A stretch of 64,000 nt of DNA from JAKVAV01 sp047632755 (GTDB taxonomy: Bacteria; Bacteroidota; Bacteroidia; Flavobacteriales_D; Cryomorphaceae), in assembly GCA_047632755.1 (NCBI GenBank), contig JBLIDT010000001.1, forward strand, positions 124,001-188,000, written 5' to 3'. The notes under the pieces were generated by a model. That model saw only the letters and a list, made by a program, of their open reading frames with translations, made no database searches and had not been told where the DNA came from. The translations under genes were made by a program, and so were the position numbers. Shown piece by piece: positions 8,668 through 16,944 of this stretch; position 1 is the stretch's first letter; each line of letters opens with the position of its first letter.

Positions 8668-8705
8668 AAAACCCCCGAAGAACTTTCTTCGGGGGTTTTC
8701 TTTTT
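8668..8705 (+). terminator. Rho-independent terminator after tRNA-Cys
   Basis: Perfect inverted repeat: AAAACCCCCGAAG (8668-8680) pairs with CTTCGGGGGTTTT (about 8687-8699), followed by CTTTTT. It ends the tRNA-Cys transcript. Confidence 0.85.
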
Positions 8706-8733
8706 AAATTGATTGAGCTTTACGACATAATGG

Positions 8734-8866
8734 GCGAACGGATGAGAAACAGTTCGAACCGACGACCGCAGGGAGGAGCTCACGACTTCCTGCTGAAAGC
8801 AAAATATTATTGGAGTAATCCGTTCGCAACCTCAAGAACCCTACAGCAACTGCTGCGGGGTTTTTC
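8734..8866 (+). ncRNA. Possible structured RNA or tRNA-derived palindromic element
   Basis: Directly seen: GCGAACGGAT (8734-8743) is a perfect 10-base inverted match to ATCCGTTCGC (8818-8827). Inside lies a second hairpin, GCAGGGAG (8768-8775) with CTTCCTGC (8786-8793) and one G-T pair, plus the self-complementary GTTCGAAC (8752-8759). The 3' arm and following bases (AATCCGTTCGCAACCTCAA) nearly copy the 3' end of the neighbouring tRNA-Cys, and the 5' arm resembles its reverse complement. A terminator closes the unit. It could be a small RNA, a decayed tRNA duplicate or a tRNA-end repeat. No convincing protein is encoded. Confidence 0.4.
8837..8866 (+). terminator. Rho-independent terminator closing the tRNA-like element
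   Basis: AACCC, two bases, CAGCA, AC, TGCTG, C, GGGGTT, then a run of T. The two-part stem with its T tail is a normal intrinsic terminator, although no conventional gene lies directly before it. Confidence 0.7.
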
Positions 8867-8898
8867 CTTTTAAATTCTATTCTCCATCAAGGAAAATC

Positions 8899-8945
8899 AG
8901 AGCAAACAGATGAGAACCGCTCGAACCAATTGAGTCATTTGCTGC
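8899..8945. repeat. Diverged second copy of the tRNA-linked element's 5' part
   Basis: The sequence GCAAACAGATGAGAACCGCTCGAACC here aligns, with several substitutions, to GCGAACGGATGAGAAACAGTTCGAACC at 8734-8760. Outer bases AGCAAACAGATGA and TCATTTGCTGCT partly pair, echoing the palindromic ends of the first copy. It abuts the end of the small membrane-protein gene. Confidence 0.4.
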
Positions 8946-9209
8946 TTAGAAATTAGCCCCGTCAAAAATACCCGAAGCAATCATGGCTGCGCCAAAGAGG
9001 GCAAAGAAAATAGCAGAGACAGCAAACCCAATAAGGATCCAAATCAATCGGGCTTTTGCCCAATTTTTCTTGCTCAATGCAGTCTCAGAATCAAAAGCCC
9101 AAATGAGAAGCATGATAATATTGACCAATGGAATGTAAGTAATGAGAAGGGTTATCACCCAATCAGTGACTGACTGAGTTTCTTGTAATTTTTCTGGTTG
9201 ATCGATCAT
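8946..9209 (-). CDS. Small two-helix membrane protein, function unknown
   Basis: An 87-residue protein with two clear hydrophobic helices (about 17-40 and 54-78) joined by a short polar loop with FDSETALSKKNWAKARLIW. Small proteins with this FxSxTxxxKxNWAKA loop are common in Bacteroidota, but I know no assigned function. ATG start at 9209. It stands alone between the tRNA-Cys element and tRNA-Arg. It has no signal-peptide cleavage site and is probably an inner-membrane protein. Confidence 0.75.
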   Translation of the reverse strand: MIDQPEKLQETQSVTDWVITLLITYIPLVNIIMLLIWAFDSETALSKKNWAKARLIWILIGFAVSAIFFALFGAAMIASGIFDGANF

Positions 9210-9310
9210 TTTATTTGGTTTTACGCTCCAAAATAAACAAGAGTCTTTGAATCGTTAAGACAATTGTGATAATCGGTATTTCTGCACAATGCGCTGAAGA
9301 TTACAGAACA

Positions 9311-9341
9311 TAAAAAACCCCGACTACTGTCGAGGTTTTTT
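9311..9341 (-). terminator. Terminator for tRNA-Arg
   Basis: On the minus strand AACCTCGAC, loop AGTA, GTCGGGGTT then TTTTT, with one mismatch in the stem. It begins six bases after the tRNA-Arg discriminator. The A run on the other side makes it usable in both directions. Confidence 0.8.
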
Positions 9342-9346
9342 TATGG

Positions 9347-9420
9347 TGACCCGGGAGGGGTTCGAACCCCCAACCATCAGAGCCGAAATCTGATATTCTA
9401 TCCAGTTGAACTACCGGGCC
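9347..9420 (-). tRNA. tRNA-Arg (anticodon TCG)
   Basis: On the minus strand the acceptor stem GGCCCGG pairs with CCGGGTC. The anticodon stem TCAGA/TCTGA encloses loop TTTCGGC with anticodon TCG, reading CGA and related Arg codons. The T arm is GGGGG-TTCGAAC-CCCTC (one mismatched closing pair). The discriminator is A and CCA is not encoded. Confidence 0.92.
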
Positions 9421-9426
9421 GTGGTG

Positions 9427-9454
9427 CAAATTTAATGGCTTTGGTGAACTTCAA
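9427..9454 (-). promoter_or_regulatory. Promoter for tRNA-Arg
   Basis: On the minus strand TTG (9454-9452), a 17-base spacer and an exact -7 element TAAATTTG (9434-9427). The mature tRNA begins about seven bases further on, at 9420. Confidence 0.6.
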
Positions 9455-9545
9455 GCATCTTCTATGCAACAAATAACAGATGGCAGGCCTTTTCTGTGTA
9501 TGATTTTGATAATTTTCACGTTTAGTTGACCCAACCAGTTTTTTG

Positions 9546-11873
9546 ATGAATTTTAGATGGATGTTTTACCGATTAGGATTATCCCTTTTGTTTTCAATTA
9601 TTTCTCTCACTTCTGCGGCCCAACTGGGCACTTGGAGAGATCACTTGAACTACAACAATGCCCTCCACCTCGACCTTTTGGGTGACGAAGTATTTGTGGC
9701 TTCTGACAATGGGCTTTTTGTGTTCAATAAAGTAAATAATGATATTTCTCGCCTCAGTAAAGTCAATGGTTTATCAGACATTGGTATCACGGCTATAAAA
9801 GCCGATGAAAATAGGGGCTTGGTAATAGTCGGTTATGAAAACGGGAATTTGGACATCATTCAAAACAAGTCAATCACAAATTTCCCGGCAATAAAGAATA
9901 GCTCTGTAATAGGCGACAAGTCAATCAGGCACATCTACTTTTTCGGCACTCAAGCTTACATTTCTACAGGGGTAGGGATCATTTCCTTTAACTTGGATCG
10001 CCTTGAGGTTAGCGATACGTACCAGCTGCTCGCAACAGGAACTCCCGCTATAAATGAGGTGACCGTGCTCAACGACACTATGTTTTCGGCTACGGATGAA
10101 GGTCTTTTCAGGGCTTCTTTAAATTCTGATCTTACCGTATTTGCCAATTGGACACAAGACCTTTTAACACCAGCTCCATTTGGTCCCATAAAGAATGTTT
10201 CTGCCGTTGCTGGCTTATTGTACATCAACATTCGAGAAGGGGATGAACCAGGGACTTACCTGAGACAATCAGAGGATTGGATTATTAACAATACAAGCTC
10301 AGATATCATCGAGCTTACTGAGTCTCCGTCGGGATTAACTTTAAACGCAAGTTATTTTATAGATGTAAAGAACCTCGATGGCTCTTTGTCATTTCGAATA
10401 AGCGATTACGGGGACGATATACCAATGAGGACATCCCAAGCCATTTTTGACGCCTCTGGGAATCTTTGGATCGCTGATAAGGAGTCGGGATTGATAAAAT
10501 ACAACGAGGAAAAGGGGTTTGAATTTATTGAAGTCTCTGGGCCTGGAACGAACAATGCGTTTAAGCTCGAAATAAATGACGGGCGACTATGGGTGGCAAG
10601 CGGGTTTCCTCAACATCCCGGAAACTGGAATAATTCCTTTTTACAAACGGGGTTTTATAAATTTTACAATGGGGAATGGGAGAATTACATGCCTGCGGAC
10701 TATCCAGTATTTTCAGCACAAACAATTAGCGACGTCACAGTAGCTTTCCCTGACCCTGATAATCCCGATTTGGCATATGTCGGAAGTTGGATCGGGGGAA
10801 TGCTCACCGCCCAAGACGGTCAAATTCTCACGGTGTATGACGAAAACAACAGCAGCCTGGAAATACGTGAGGAATTTGTGCGTCCTGAGGGAGAAGGTTT
10901 TGTTGGTGTAGCAGATATCGTAAAAGACGATGACAACAATCTCTGGATGACAAATGGATATGCCGATAAGCCGCTTGCCGTTTTGAGGCCAGATGGATCG
11001 TGGGATTCGTTCAGCCTCGAAGGAAATTTCGACGCTGGAGACATTCTTACACGGATGATCGTTAGCCAGGAAGGCGATTTGTGGATGCTCGACAACAGGG
11101 GTGGAGTTGTGGCATTTTCTCCTACTCGAGAAGAAGGATCGGACAATCCCCAACTTTTTAAGTCAGGAAATGGAAACGGAGGACTCCCAGTCGATGAGGT
11201 ATTTAGCATTGCTGAAGATCTAGATGGCGAAATTTGGGTTGGTACGTCAGACGGAGTAGCGGTCTTTTATTCGCCCTTTGATGCTTTTTCTAACGATCCC
11301 AGTGACGCCCGTCAAATTCTGGTCGAGCAGGACGGTATTTTTCAGTTTTTACTCGAAGCTCAGAGTATCAGTGCCATTGCTATAGACGGTGCAAATCGGA
11401 AGTGGATTGGAACATTTGGCTCGGGAGTATTTTTGCTTTCGGAGGACGGCACAGAACAAATTCTTCGATTTACGGCCGATCAAAGCCCGCTTTTTTCTGA
11501 TGTGATCAACGACATTGTTGTAGATAATGAGACGGGAGAGGTTTTCATAGCCACGGTAGAAGGAATTCTCTCCTATCAAGGTGATGCCACTGGTGGCGAA
11601 GCATCCAATGAATGCTTAACCGTATACCCGAACCCTGTGCGCGAAACCTATTCAGGGCCCGTTACCATTGAGGGGATTATGCGAAATAGCGACATTAGGA
11701 TAACCGACATGAGAGGAAATCTAGTGGTATCTCTGGTATCGAATGGAGGTAGAGCTATTTGGGACGGGAAGAATCTGAATGGTGAGCGCGTTGCGACAGG
11801 AGTCTATTTTGCTTTGGTTTCTAGTGAAAGTGCGGACTCTCAATGCGTCAGTAAAATACTAATGATCAAATAG
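9546..11873 (+). CDS. porZ: PorZ-like type IX secretion beta-propeller protein
   Basis: PorZ is a surface component of the T9SS attachment complex, working with the sortase PorU on cargo proteins. The 775-residue protein has a signal peptide ending around SAAQ, then immediately the family opening LGTWRDHLNYNNALHL. Two seven-bladed propeller-like stretches follow, full of two-component-regulator-type repeats (DxxGNLWIAD, DDNNLWMTNG, DLDGEIWVGTSDGV). The C-terminus is a Por secretion tail-like domain with LTVYPNPV, then WDGKNLNGERVATGVYF. ATG at 9546 is chosen over a TTG one codon before. recO follows after two bases. Other T9SS genes in this window lie far away. Confidence 0.85.
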   Translation: MNFRWMFYRLGLSLLFSIISLTSAAQLGTWRDHLNYNNALHLDLLGDEVFVASDNGLFVFNKVNNDISRLSKVNGLSDIGITAIKADENRGLVIVGYENGNLDIIQNKSITNFPAIKNSSVIGDKSIRHIYFFGTQAYISTGVGIISFNLDRLEVSDTYQLLATGTPAINEVTVLNDTMFSATDEGLFRASLNSDLTVFANWTQDLLTPAPFGPIKNVSAVAGLLYINIREGDEPGTYLRQSEDWIINNTSSDIIELTESPSGLTLNASYFIDVKNLDGSLSFRISDYGDDIPMRTSQAIFDASGNLWIADKESGLIKYNEEKGFEFIEVSGPGTNNAFKLEINDGRLWVASGFPQHPGNWNNSFLQTGFYKFYNGEWENYMPADYPVFSAQTISDVTVAFPDPDNPDLAYVGSWIGGMLTAQDGQILTVYDENNSSLEIREEFVRPEGEGFVGVADIVKDDDNNLWMTNGYADKPLAVLRPDGSWDSFSLEGNFDAGDILTRMIVSQEGDLWMLDNRGGVVAFSPTREEGSDNPQLFKSGNGNGGLPVDEVFSIAEDLDGEIWVGTSDGVAVFYSPFDAFSNDPSDARQILVEQDGIFQFLLEAQSISAIAIDGANRKWIGTFGSGVFLLSEDGTEQILRFTADQSPLFSDVINDIVVDNETGEVFIATVEGILSYQGDATGGEASNECLTVYPNPVRETYSGPVTIEGIMRNSDIRITDMRGNLVVSLVSNGGRAIWDGKNLNGERVATGVYFALVSSESADSQCVSKILMIK

Positions 11874-11875
11874 GG

Positions 11876-12592
11876 GTGGAGACAACCACTGCGGCTCTGA
11901 TTCTTAGAAAAGTCCCCTATTCAGGATCATCCATGATTGCATCGGGATACACGCGTAAGTTCGGTATTATGTCTTTCATGGTGCGAGGGATCGGAAAAAA
12001 ACGGGGCAATAAACTGGCTGCCTTGGAACCGCTCTCAGTGGTCGATATTTCATTTCAATTTAGAGAGAAACACGACGTCCAAACAGTGAAGGAAATTACT
12101 GTTAAATCCAGTTCAGGCGGACTATTTTTCGATCCGATAAAGGGAAGTATACAGCTCTTTTTATCCGAAATGCTCTATAAATCACTTCGTGAGGAGGCGC
12201 CCGATGAAGACCTATTCGATTACATCACTTCTTCACTGCAGTATTTTGATTCAGGAACGGATCACATCTATTTTCACCTCATCTTCCTGACTAAGCTCAC
12301 TAAGTTTTTTGGGTTTTTCCCAAAAGGAGATTTTGATGAAAGCGCTTGCTACTTTGACTTGCAAAACGGAATTTTCACTTCGAATAGAAACAGTTCCCTG
12401 CATACGCTGGATCGCGATGAGAGCTTTGAATTTTCAACCTTGACCCGAGCAGATTACAGCTCCTCATTAAGAATTCATTCCCATATGAGAAGAAAGCTTC
12501 TTACGTCTATTGTAGAATATTATCGACTTCAATTGGAAGGGTTTGGAGAGGTGAAATCTTTACCCATATTAATCGAAGTATTTTCCGCCTAG
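11876..12592 (+). CDS. recO: DNA repair protein RecO
   Basis: RecO anneals single strands and helps RecR load RecA in the RecF pathway. The 238-residue protein has the N-terminal OB-fold pattern (ALILRKVPYSGSSMIASGYT, then GIMSFMVRGIGKKRG) and a helical C-terminal half with LTKLTKFFGFFP. The zinc cysteines found in many RecO proteins are not seen. GTG start, two bases after the porZ stop, so the two are likely co-transcribed, an order seen in other Bacteroidota. It ends six bases from the convergent DUF4837 gene with no visible terminator between. Confidence 0.9.
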   Translation: METTTAALILRKVPYSGSSMIASGYTRKFGIMSFMVRGIGKKRGNKLAALEPLSVVDISFQFREKHDVQTVKEITVKSSSGGLFFDPIKGSIQLFLSEMLYKSLREEAPDEDLFDYITSSLQYFDSGTDHIYFHLIFLTKLTKFFGFFPKGDFDESACYFDLQNGIFTSNRNSSLHTLDRDESFEFSTLTRADYSSSLRIHSHMRRKLLTSIVEYYRLQLEGFGEVKSLPILIEVFSA

Positions 12593-12598
12593 GAAAAT

Positions 12599-13630
12599 TT
12601 AGGGAGTAGTGGGATCTGATAATTTGATGCTGGATATTACAGCATCCAATTCCCGCACGTATTCTCGCTTATCAAACTTTGGAGCAAAAACAAAACCCGA
12701 TACGACGATCATTTCATTCCCATTTTTAGAAGTTGTTGCTATCCTACGAAATGGGCCTCCCATAAAATAGTTCTCAGTCCTCCAAAGTCCTTGTGTGTAA
12801 ACAGCATATTGGTCGCCAACAGACACTTCTCTGGATTCAGGAGGGTATCTGTATTCCGTACTCATGTAGGTTCCATCCTGTGGTCCTGGAACGTATTTTT
12901 TAAGAATAGAATCGCGCATGGCCATTAGTGTGTCGTGCGCAAAATTCGTTTCGCCAGTGTAAGGATATCGATAGACCATAAAGCCCTGTGTGATTTCATG
13001 GCCAGTATTTCCTAAATACTTTACACGCTCGCGTTTGATCCACATGAAGTTCTTTCCCTCTACCGCCACTTTCGTGTCTTGAGGAAGTAGTATTTCTACT
13101 CCGAACTTTTTCTTGACTTTTGCGGAAAGTTCTTTGTTTCCATTCCGAAGCAAGTTCTTTTGGAGGCGGTCAATTTCTTTGTCGTTGATCATTTCTACGA
13201 CTCTCGGAAAATCGGTCTTTAGAAGCTCATTCCACTCTGCTCTGTTATTAGCGTAAGCCCTGAAAACGAGCTGTCCGCTGCTCCATTTGTCTTTACTTAA
13301 TGTCACAGTATTCTTTCCTTCAGCACCAGGCCCAATTTCTATCTCGATTATATTTCGGTGCTGTTCCAAGAGGCTACTCATTTCACGGGTAGAGAATTGT
13401 AAAAGACTGAACATCGCTTCAGCTTGGGGTAATTGATCAACAAATTGCTCCAAGACAACACGAAGACTGTCTCCTTCAGCACCAAGCCATTTGCTCTCAT
13501 TCATTACCAATAAAATCTCACCAGATTCACCAGAATGCCTGGGAAGCGTGCGCGTATTTGTTTCATCGCAAGAGGAAATGAGGAGGATTCCGAAAAGGAG
13601 AAGGCTTATGGGATGAAGGATTTTTGTCAT
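12599..13630 (-). CDS. DUF4837 family lipoprotein
   Basis: A 343-residue protein with a lipoprotein signal: a hydrophobic stretch then LLISSC, the Cys at about residue 21. The rest is soluble and matches what I know of the Bacteroidota DUF4837 family (GESGEILLVMNESKW near the N-terminus; WRTENYFMGGPFRR near the C-terminus), which has no assigned function. The start ATG overlaps the stop of the LysM transglycosylase by four bases (ATGA). It is the last gene of the long envelope run. Confidence 0.82.
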   Translation of the reverse strand: MTKILHPISLLLFGILLISSCDETNTRTLPRHSGESGEILLVMNESKWLGAEGDSLRVVLEQFVDQLPQAEAMFSLLQFSTREMSSLLEQHRNIIEIEIGPGAEGKNTVTLSKDKWSSGQLVFRAYANNRAEWNELLKTDFPRVVEMINDKEIDRLQKNLLRNGNKELSAKVKKKFGVEILLPQDTKVAVEGKNFMWIKRERVKYLGNTGHEITQGFMVYRYPYTGETNFAHDTLMAMRDSILKKYVPGPQDGTYMSTEYRYPPESREVSVGDQYAVYTQGLWRTENYFMGGPFRRIATTSKNGNEMIVVSGFVFAPKFDKREYVRELDAVISSIKLSDPTTP

Positions 13631-15192
13631 GATGAAGGGGGAATTTTTATTTTCTGACCAGGTTTTAGTCTGTGGGAATCCAGCCCCGAATTAGCGGATT
13701 TAATGTCATTGATACTCACACCCGGATAAAGCTTAGCGATATCCCAGAGGGTGTCTCCGCTTTGTACGATATGCACTTTTAAGTCGTCAGAACTTGCTGT
13801 CTTTTCAGCCTGTTTCGTTTCGACTGTTTTGGCCGCTTCTTTTTTAGGCTCTGCTTTTTGAGCCGTCGTTTCACCAACCTTGGTGCGAACGGTTTTATGG
13901 ATCTCCAATTTTTGTCCTGGGTAAATATTATTACCGCGAATATTGTTCCATTCTCGTATGCTACTAACTCCTACTCCATATCGCTCGGCGATTTTGCCCA
14001 GCACATCCCCGCTGCGAACCACGTGGGTTTCAATTAAATCCTCTACGATGTATCCGTCTACAGCCTGAGGTGAACCGGGATTAAAGTTGTACAGCTCGTC
14101 TTGGTTTACCAAAAAGAGCCCTGCGGCTTCTACAGGCAAATAAACAGTTAGACACTTCTCAGATTTTGGGATGATGTTTCTCTTTATTGAAGGATTGAGC
14201 ATTTCCAAATCTTCTAAAGAGACACTGGTGAATTTCGAAATCTGGTCGAATGTGGTTCTTCTGCAAACTTGCAAAGTGTCGACTTCTGGATATTTTATCG
14301 GCGGTTCAATAGGATAGATATTGTGATCTGCGGCGTGATTCATTATGTAGTTCACCGCGATAAATGCGGGCACATAACCCCTTGTCTCGCGAGGGAGATA
14401 GCGGCGAATTTCCCAGTAGGTTCTCTTTCCGCCTGATCTTCGAATGGCCTTATTCACATTACCCGGCCCTGAGTTGTAGGCCGCTAAAACCAAGTTCCAA
14501 TCTTTATATCTACCGTACAAATACTCCATGTATTGGCAAGCGGCAATCGTGCTCTCATATGGATCGCGACGTTCGTCAACGAAAGAATTTACTTCTAGAT
14601 TGTAAATCTTGCCTGTGGTGTACATGAACTGCCACAGACCAGTAGCCCCCATCGGCGATTTTGCCGATGGATTAAGCGCCGATTCTACTACCGCGAGGTG
14701 TTTCAATTCAAGCGGCATATCAAATCGATCAAGTTGCTCCTCAAAAAGAGGATAGTAAAGTGCGGCAAGGCCTAGTACCTTGCTGGTGAGGTTGCGTCTT
14801 CGGATGGCGTAAACGTTAATGTACGATTGCACGTATTTGTTGTAATCAAGTTCCATCGGAGTAACGTCATTCAATGCTGCTATTCTTTTTGCGTAGATGC
14901 TATCGGCATATACGGGAATGGAATCGGGTGCAAACCCATGGATATTCAAGGCAACGCTATCGGCATTAAAATCCAACCAATTTTTTCCGACATTCATCCA
15001 AGATTGATCCATGGCAAGGAGTATGGGATCATCGGCAGCGATTTTTACATCGGTCGTGTCTTTTGCATTAACCGTGGTGGAGTCTTGAAAAACATCTGCC
15101 AAACAGATGTGAGAGAGAAGAAAAGTGAATAGGAAAAGAGAGCTCGACTTCAGAAGAAACATTAAGTCAATTTTAGAGAGATGTAGTGACAT
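13627..15192 (-). CDS. LysM-containing membrane-bound lytic transglycosylase (MltD-like)
   Basis: Cleaves peptidoglycan glycan strands to anhydro ends. The 521-residue protein has an N-terminal signal peptide; an ATG at residue 11 (15162) would also give a good one. The SLT catalytic domain (about 165-290) shows VVESALNPSAKSPMGATGLW, with Glu as the catalytic acid, and LAAYNSGPGNV. Two LysM peptidoglycan-binding domains follow (about 385-430, THVVRSGDVLGKIAERYGV; and 472-518, VHIVQSGDTLWDIAKLYPG), with a degenerate LysM-like stretch at about 315-365. A -7 element and a near-palindrome lie upstream, so it may have its own promoter inside the run. Confidence 0.93.
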   Translation of the reverse strand: MSLHLSKIDLMFLLKSSSLFLFTFLLSHICLADVFQDSTTVNAKDTTDVKIAADDPILLAMDQSWMNVGKNWLDFNADSVALNIHGFAPDSIPVYADSIYAKRIAALNDVTPMELDYNKYVQSYINVYAIRRRNLTSKVLGLAALYYPLFEEQLDRFDMPLELKHLAVVESALNPSAKSPMGATGLWQFMYTTGKIYNLEVNSFVDERRDPYESTIAACQYMEYLYGRYKDWNLVLAAYNSGPGNVNKAIRRSGGKRTYWEIRRYLPRETRGYVPAFIAVNYIMNHAADHNIYPIEPPIKYPEVDTLQVCRRTTFDQISKFTSVSLEDLEMLNPSIKRNIIPKSEKCLTVYLPVEAAGLFLVNQDELYNFNPGSPQAVDGYIVEDLIETHVVRSGDVLGKIAERYGVGVSSIREWNNIRGNNIYPGQKLEIHKTVRTKVGETTAQKAEPKKEAAKTVETKQAEKTASSDDLKVHIVQSGDTLWDIAKLYPGVSINDIKSANSGLDSHRLKPGQKIKIPPSS

Positions 15193-15226
15193 ACGAAAGA
15201 TGGAAATCTAATTTGTCAATTTTCGA

Positions 15227-15247
15227 CAAAACTATACCTAGGCATAG
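15227..15247 (-). promoter_or_regulatory. Possible promoter with overlapping palindrome before the transglycosylase gene
   Basis: The minus strand carries an exact -7 element TAGTTTTG (15234-15227). Overlapping its upstream edge is the 16-base near-palindrome CTATGCCTAGGTATAG (15247-15232), in which one base pair out of eight is imperfect. No clear -33 element is seen. A repressor or activator could bind here; this is inference. Confidence 0.35.
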
Positions 15248-15267
15248 CTAAATCGGAGAAGAACCTT

Positions 15268-16704
15268 TTAATTTTTTAACGCTTCGCTCTGCATTAAGTT
15301 GTTGGCGAAAGTGAGAAGGAGTTTTTCGCGGAATGAGCCAGCCATAAATTGCGCTCCTATTGGAAGCCTCGAATCTGGGTGAGAAAAGAGTGGAAGAGAG
15401 ATGGCTGGTGCACCAACCAAGTTGGCGTGAACCGTAAATATGTCTTCCAAATACATCTTGATTGGATCGTCCGTGTTTGATCCAATAGGAAAGGCAGGAG
15501 AAGGCGTGGTAGGGGAGAGGAGGAGATCGTATTCTGATAATAACTTGTCAGTTTTCTCTTTGATAACCCTTCTCACCTTTTGCGCTTTTGCGTAATAGGC
15601 ATCATAATATCCTGCGCTCAAAACGAAAGTTCCGAGCATAATTCTTCTCTTAACTTCAGGACCAAAACCTTCTGTTCTGCTCATCCGGTAAGTCGAGTCA
15701 ATATCATGTGAGTTCTTACTTCGGTAGCCGTAGTGAATTCCGTCGTACCGCGACAGGTTGGAAGAAGCTTCGGCTGTAGTAAGAACATAGTAGGCAGGAA
15801 CGAGGTACTTCAATTCTTCGATGTGAACTGGCTCTACCGTATGGCCTTGGTCTTTTAACTCTTCGATTAGCTTCTCATGGGCCTTTTTCACTTCAGGATC
15901 TAGAGCTTCATTCTCTAGGCACTCTTCAATGTATCCTATTTTGAGGGGCTTACCTTCCGATAAATCGGAGTATGTGTCTACCTTCTTTGTCGCTGAAGTC
16001 GTATCAAAACCATCTGAACCTGCGATGATCTCGAGAACCAAGGCAGCATCATTTACACTGTGTGAAAGGGGACCGATTTGATCAAAGGATGAGGCAAAGG
16101 CAATTAAACCGTGGCGACTTACTCTGCCATAAGTTGGCTTTAATCCTACTACCCCGCAAAAAGCCGCAGGCTGACGTATAGAACCACCCGTATCGCTTCC
16201 TAACGACACTAAGCAACAATTTGCAGCTACTGCTGCTGCGCTGCCTCCTGAGGATCCACCAGGAACATAGTCGGGATTTATGGGGTTTCTTACAATTCCT
16301 TTTGATGAATTTTCATTGGAACCTCCCATCGCGAATTCATCGCAATTTACTCGACCAATGATTATGGCATCTTCTTCGAGAAGTTTTTTGGTAACGGTAG
16401 CATCGTAAAGCGATTCAAATCCGTCAAGTATTTTTGAGGCTGCTCCAACGCGGTGATCTTTGTAACAGATATTGTCTTTCAAAGCGATCACCATACCAGC
16501 AAGGCGGCCAGCAGTTCCGTTTTTTAGTTTTTTACCAATCTCTTCTGCTTTCGCTAAAGCCTCTTCTTCAAATACCTCCAAGAAGATATTTAGATCAACG
16601 GATTCTTTAATATTATTCAAGTATTGACCTACCAAGTCTTTTAGCTCAAGACTCTTCTGATCAAGATCCTTTTGGATTTCGAGAAGGCTACGGTAATTGT
16701 TCAA
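15268..16704 (-). CDS. gatA: Asp-tRNA(Asn)/Glu-tRNA(Gln) amidotransferase subunit A
   Basis: GatA releases ammonia from glutamine for conversion of mischarged Glu-tRNA(Gln) or Asp-tRNA(Asn). The 478-residue amidase-signature protein has the Ser-cisSer-Lys triad where expected: K76 (ALKDNIC), S151 (GGSSGGSAAA) and S175 (GSDTGGSIRQP). The start is TTG at 16704: a stop lies three codons upstream, no ATG occurs before residue 71, and NYRSLLEIQKDL matches the usual family N-terminus. It begins six bases after the tatA stop. gatB and gatC are not in this window. Confidence 0.94.
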   Translation of the reverse strand: MNNYRSLLEIQKDLDQKSLELKDLVGQYLNNIKESVDLNIFLEVFEEEALAKAEEIGKKLKNGTAGRLAGMVIALKDNICYKDHRVGAASKILDGFESLYDATVTKKLLEEDAIIIGRVNCDEFAMGGSNENSSKGIVRNPINPDYVPGGSSGGSAAAVAANCCLVSLGSDTGGSIRQPAAFCGVVGLKPTYGRVSRHGLIAFASSFDQIGPLSHSVNDAALVLEIIAGSDGFDTTSATKKVDTYSDLSEGKPLKIGYIEECLENEALDPEVKKAHEKLIEELKDQGHTVEPVHIEELKYLVPAYYVLTTAEASSNLSRYDGIHYGYRSKNSHDIDSTYRMSRTEGFGPEVKRRIMLGTFVLSAGYYDAYYAKAQKVRRVIKEKTDKLLSEYDLLLSPTTPSPAFPIGSNTDDPIKMYLEDIFTVHANLVGAPAISLPLFSHPDSRLPIGAQFMAGSFREKLLLTFANNLMQSEALKN

Positions 16705-16710
16705 ACTGAT

Positions 16711-16908
16711 CTACTTTGAGTCTTTGTTGGAATCTGAGGCTTCACCTGAGCCATCTTCTTTGGTGGCGTCTTTGAACTCTTTCATTCCACGACCAAGACC
16801 CTTCATTAATTCTGGGATTTTCTTCCCTCCAAATAGAAGTAAAATGGCTACTACAATCAAGATGATTGAGCCATATCCGGGAAACGCTAGAAATATGGAA
16901 AGAAGCAT
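16711..16908 (-). CDS. tatA: Sec-independent protein translocase TatA
   Basis: TatA forms the pore-like element of the twin-arginine pathway for folded proteins. The 65-residue protein has one short transmembrane helix (about 12-27), the glycine hinge FGGKKIPELMKGLGRGMKEF and an amphipathic helix, then a polar acidic tail. Length is normal. It lies between the EnvC-like gene and gatA, an order I associate with Bacteroidota. TatC is not in this window. Confidence 0.93.
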   Translation of the reverse strand: MLLSIFLAFPGYGSIILIVVAILLLFGGKKIPELMKGLGRGMKEFKDATKEDGSGEASDSNKDSK

Positions 16909-16944
16909 ATTTATATTTTTGGTAAAGTTAAGAAATAATACGCC

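Noticed and set aside
8457..8873. A plus-strand open frame running from folB across tRNA-Cys to the tRNA-like element
   Set aside because: It reads straight through a tRNA gene and a strong terminator; the text is a by-product of those RNAs.
8596..8945. Integrated element using tRNA-Cys as attachment site
   Set aside because: The partial tRNA 3'-end copy is only about 150 bases away and there is no integrase or cargo gene between or near; a small repeat or decay is more likely.
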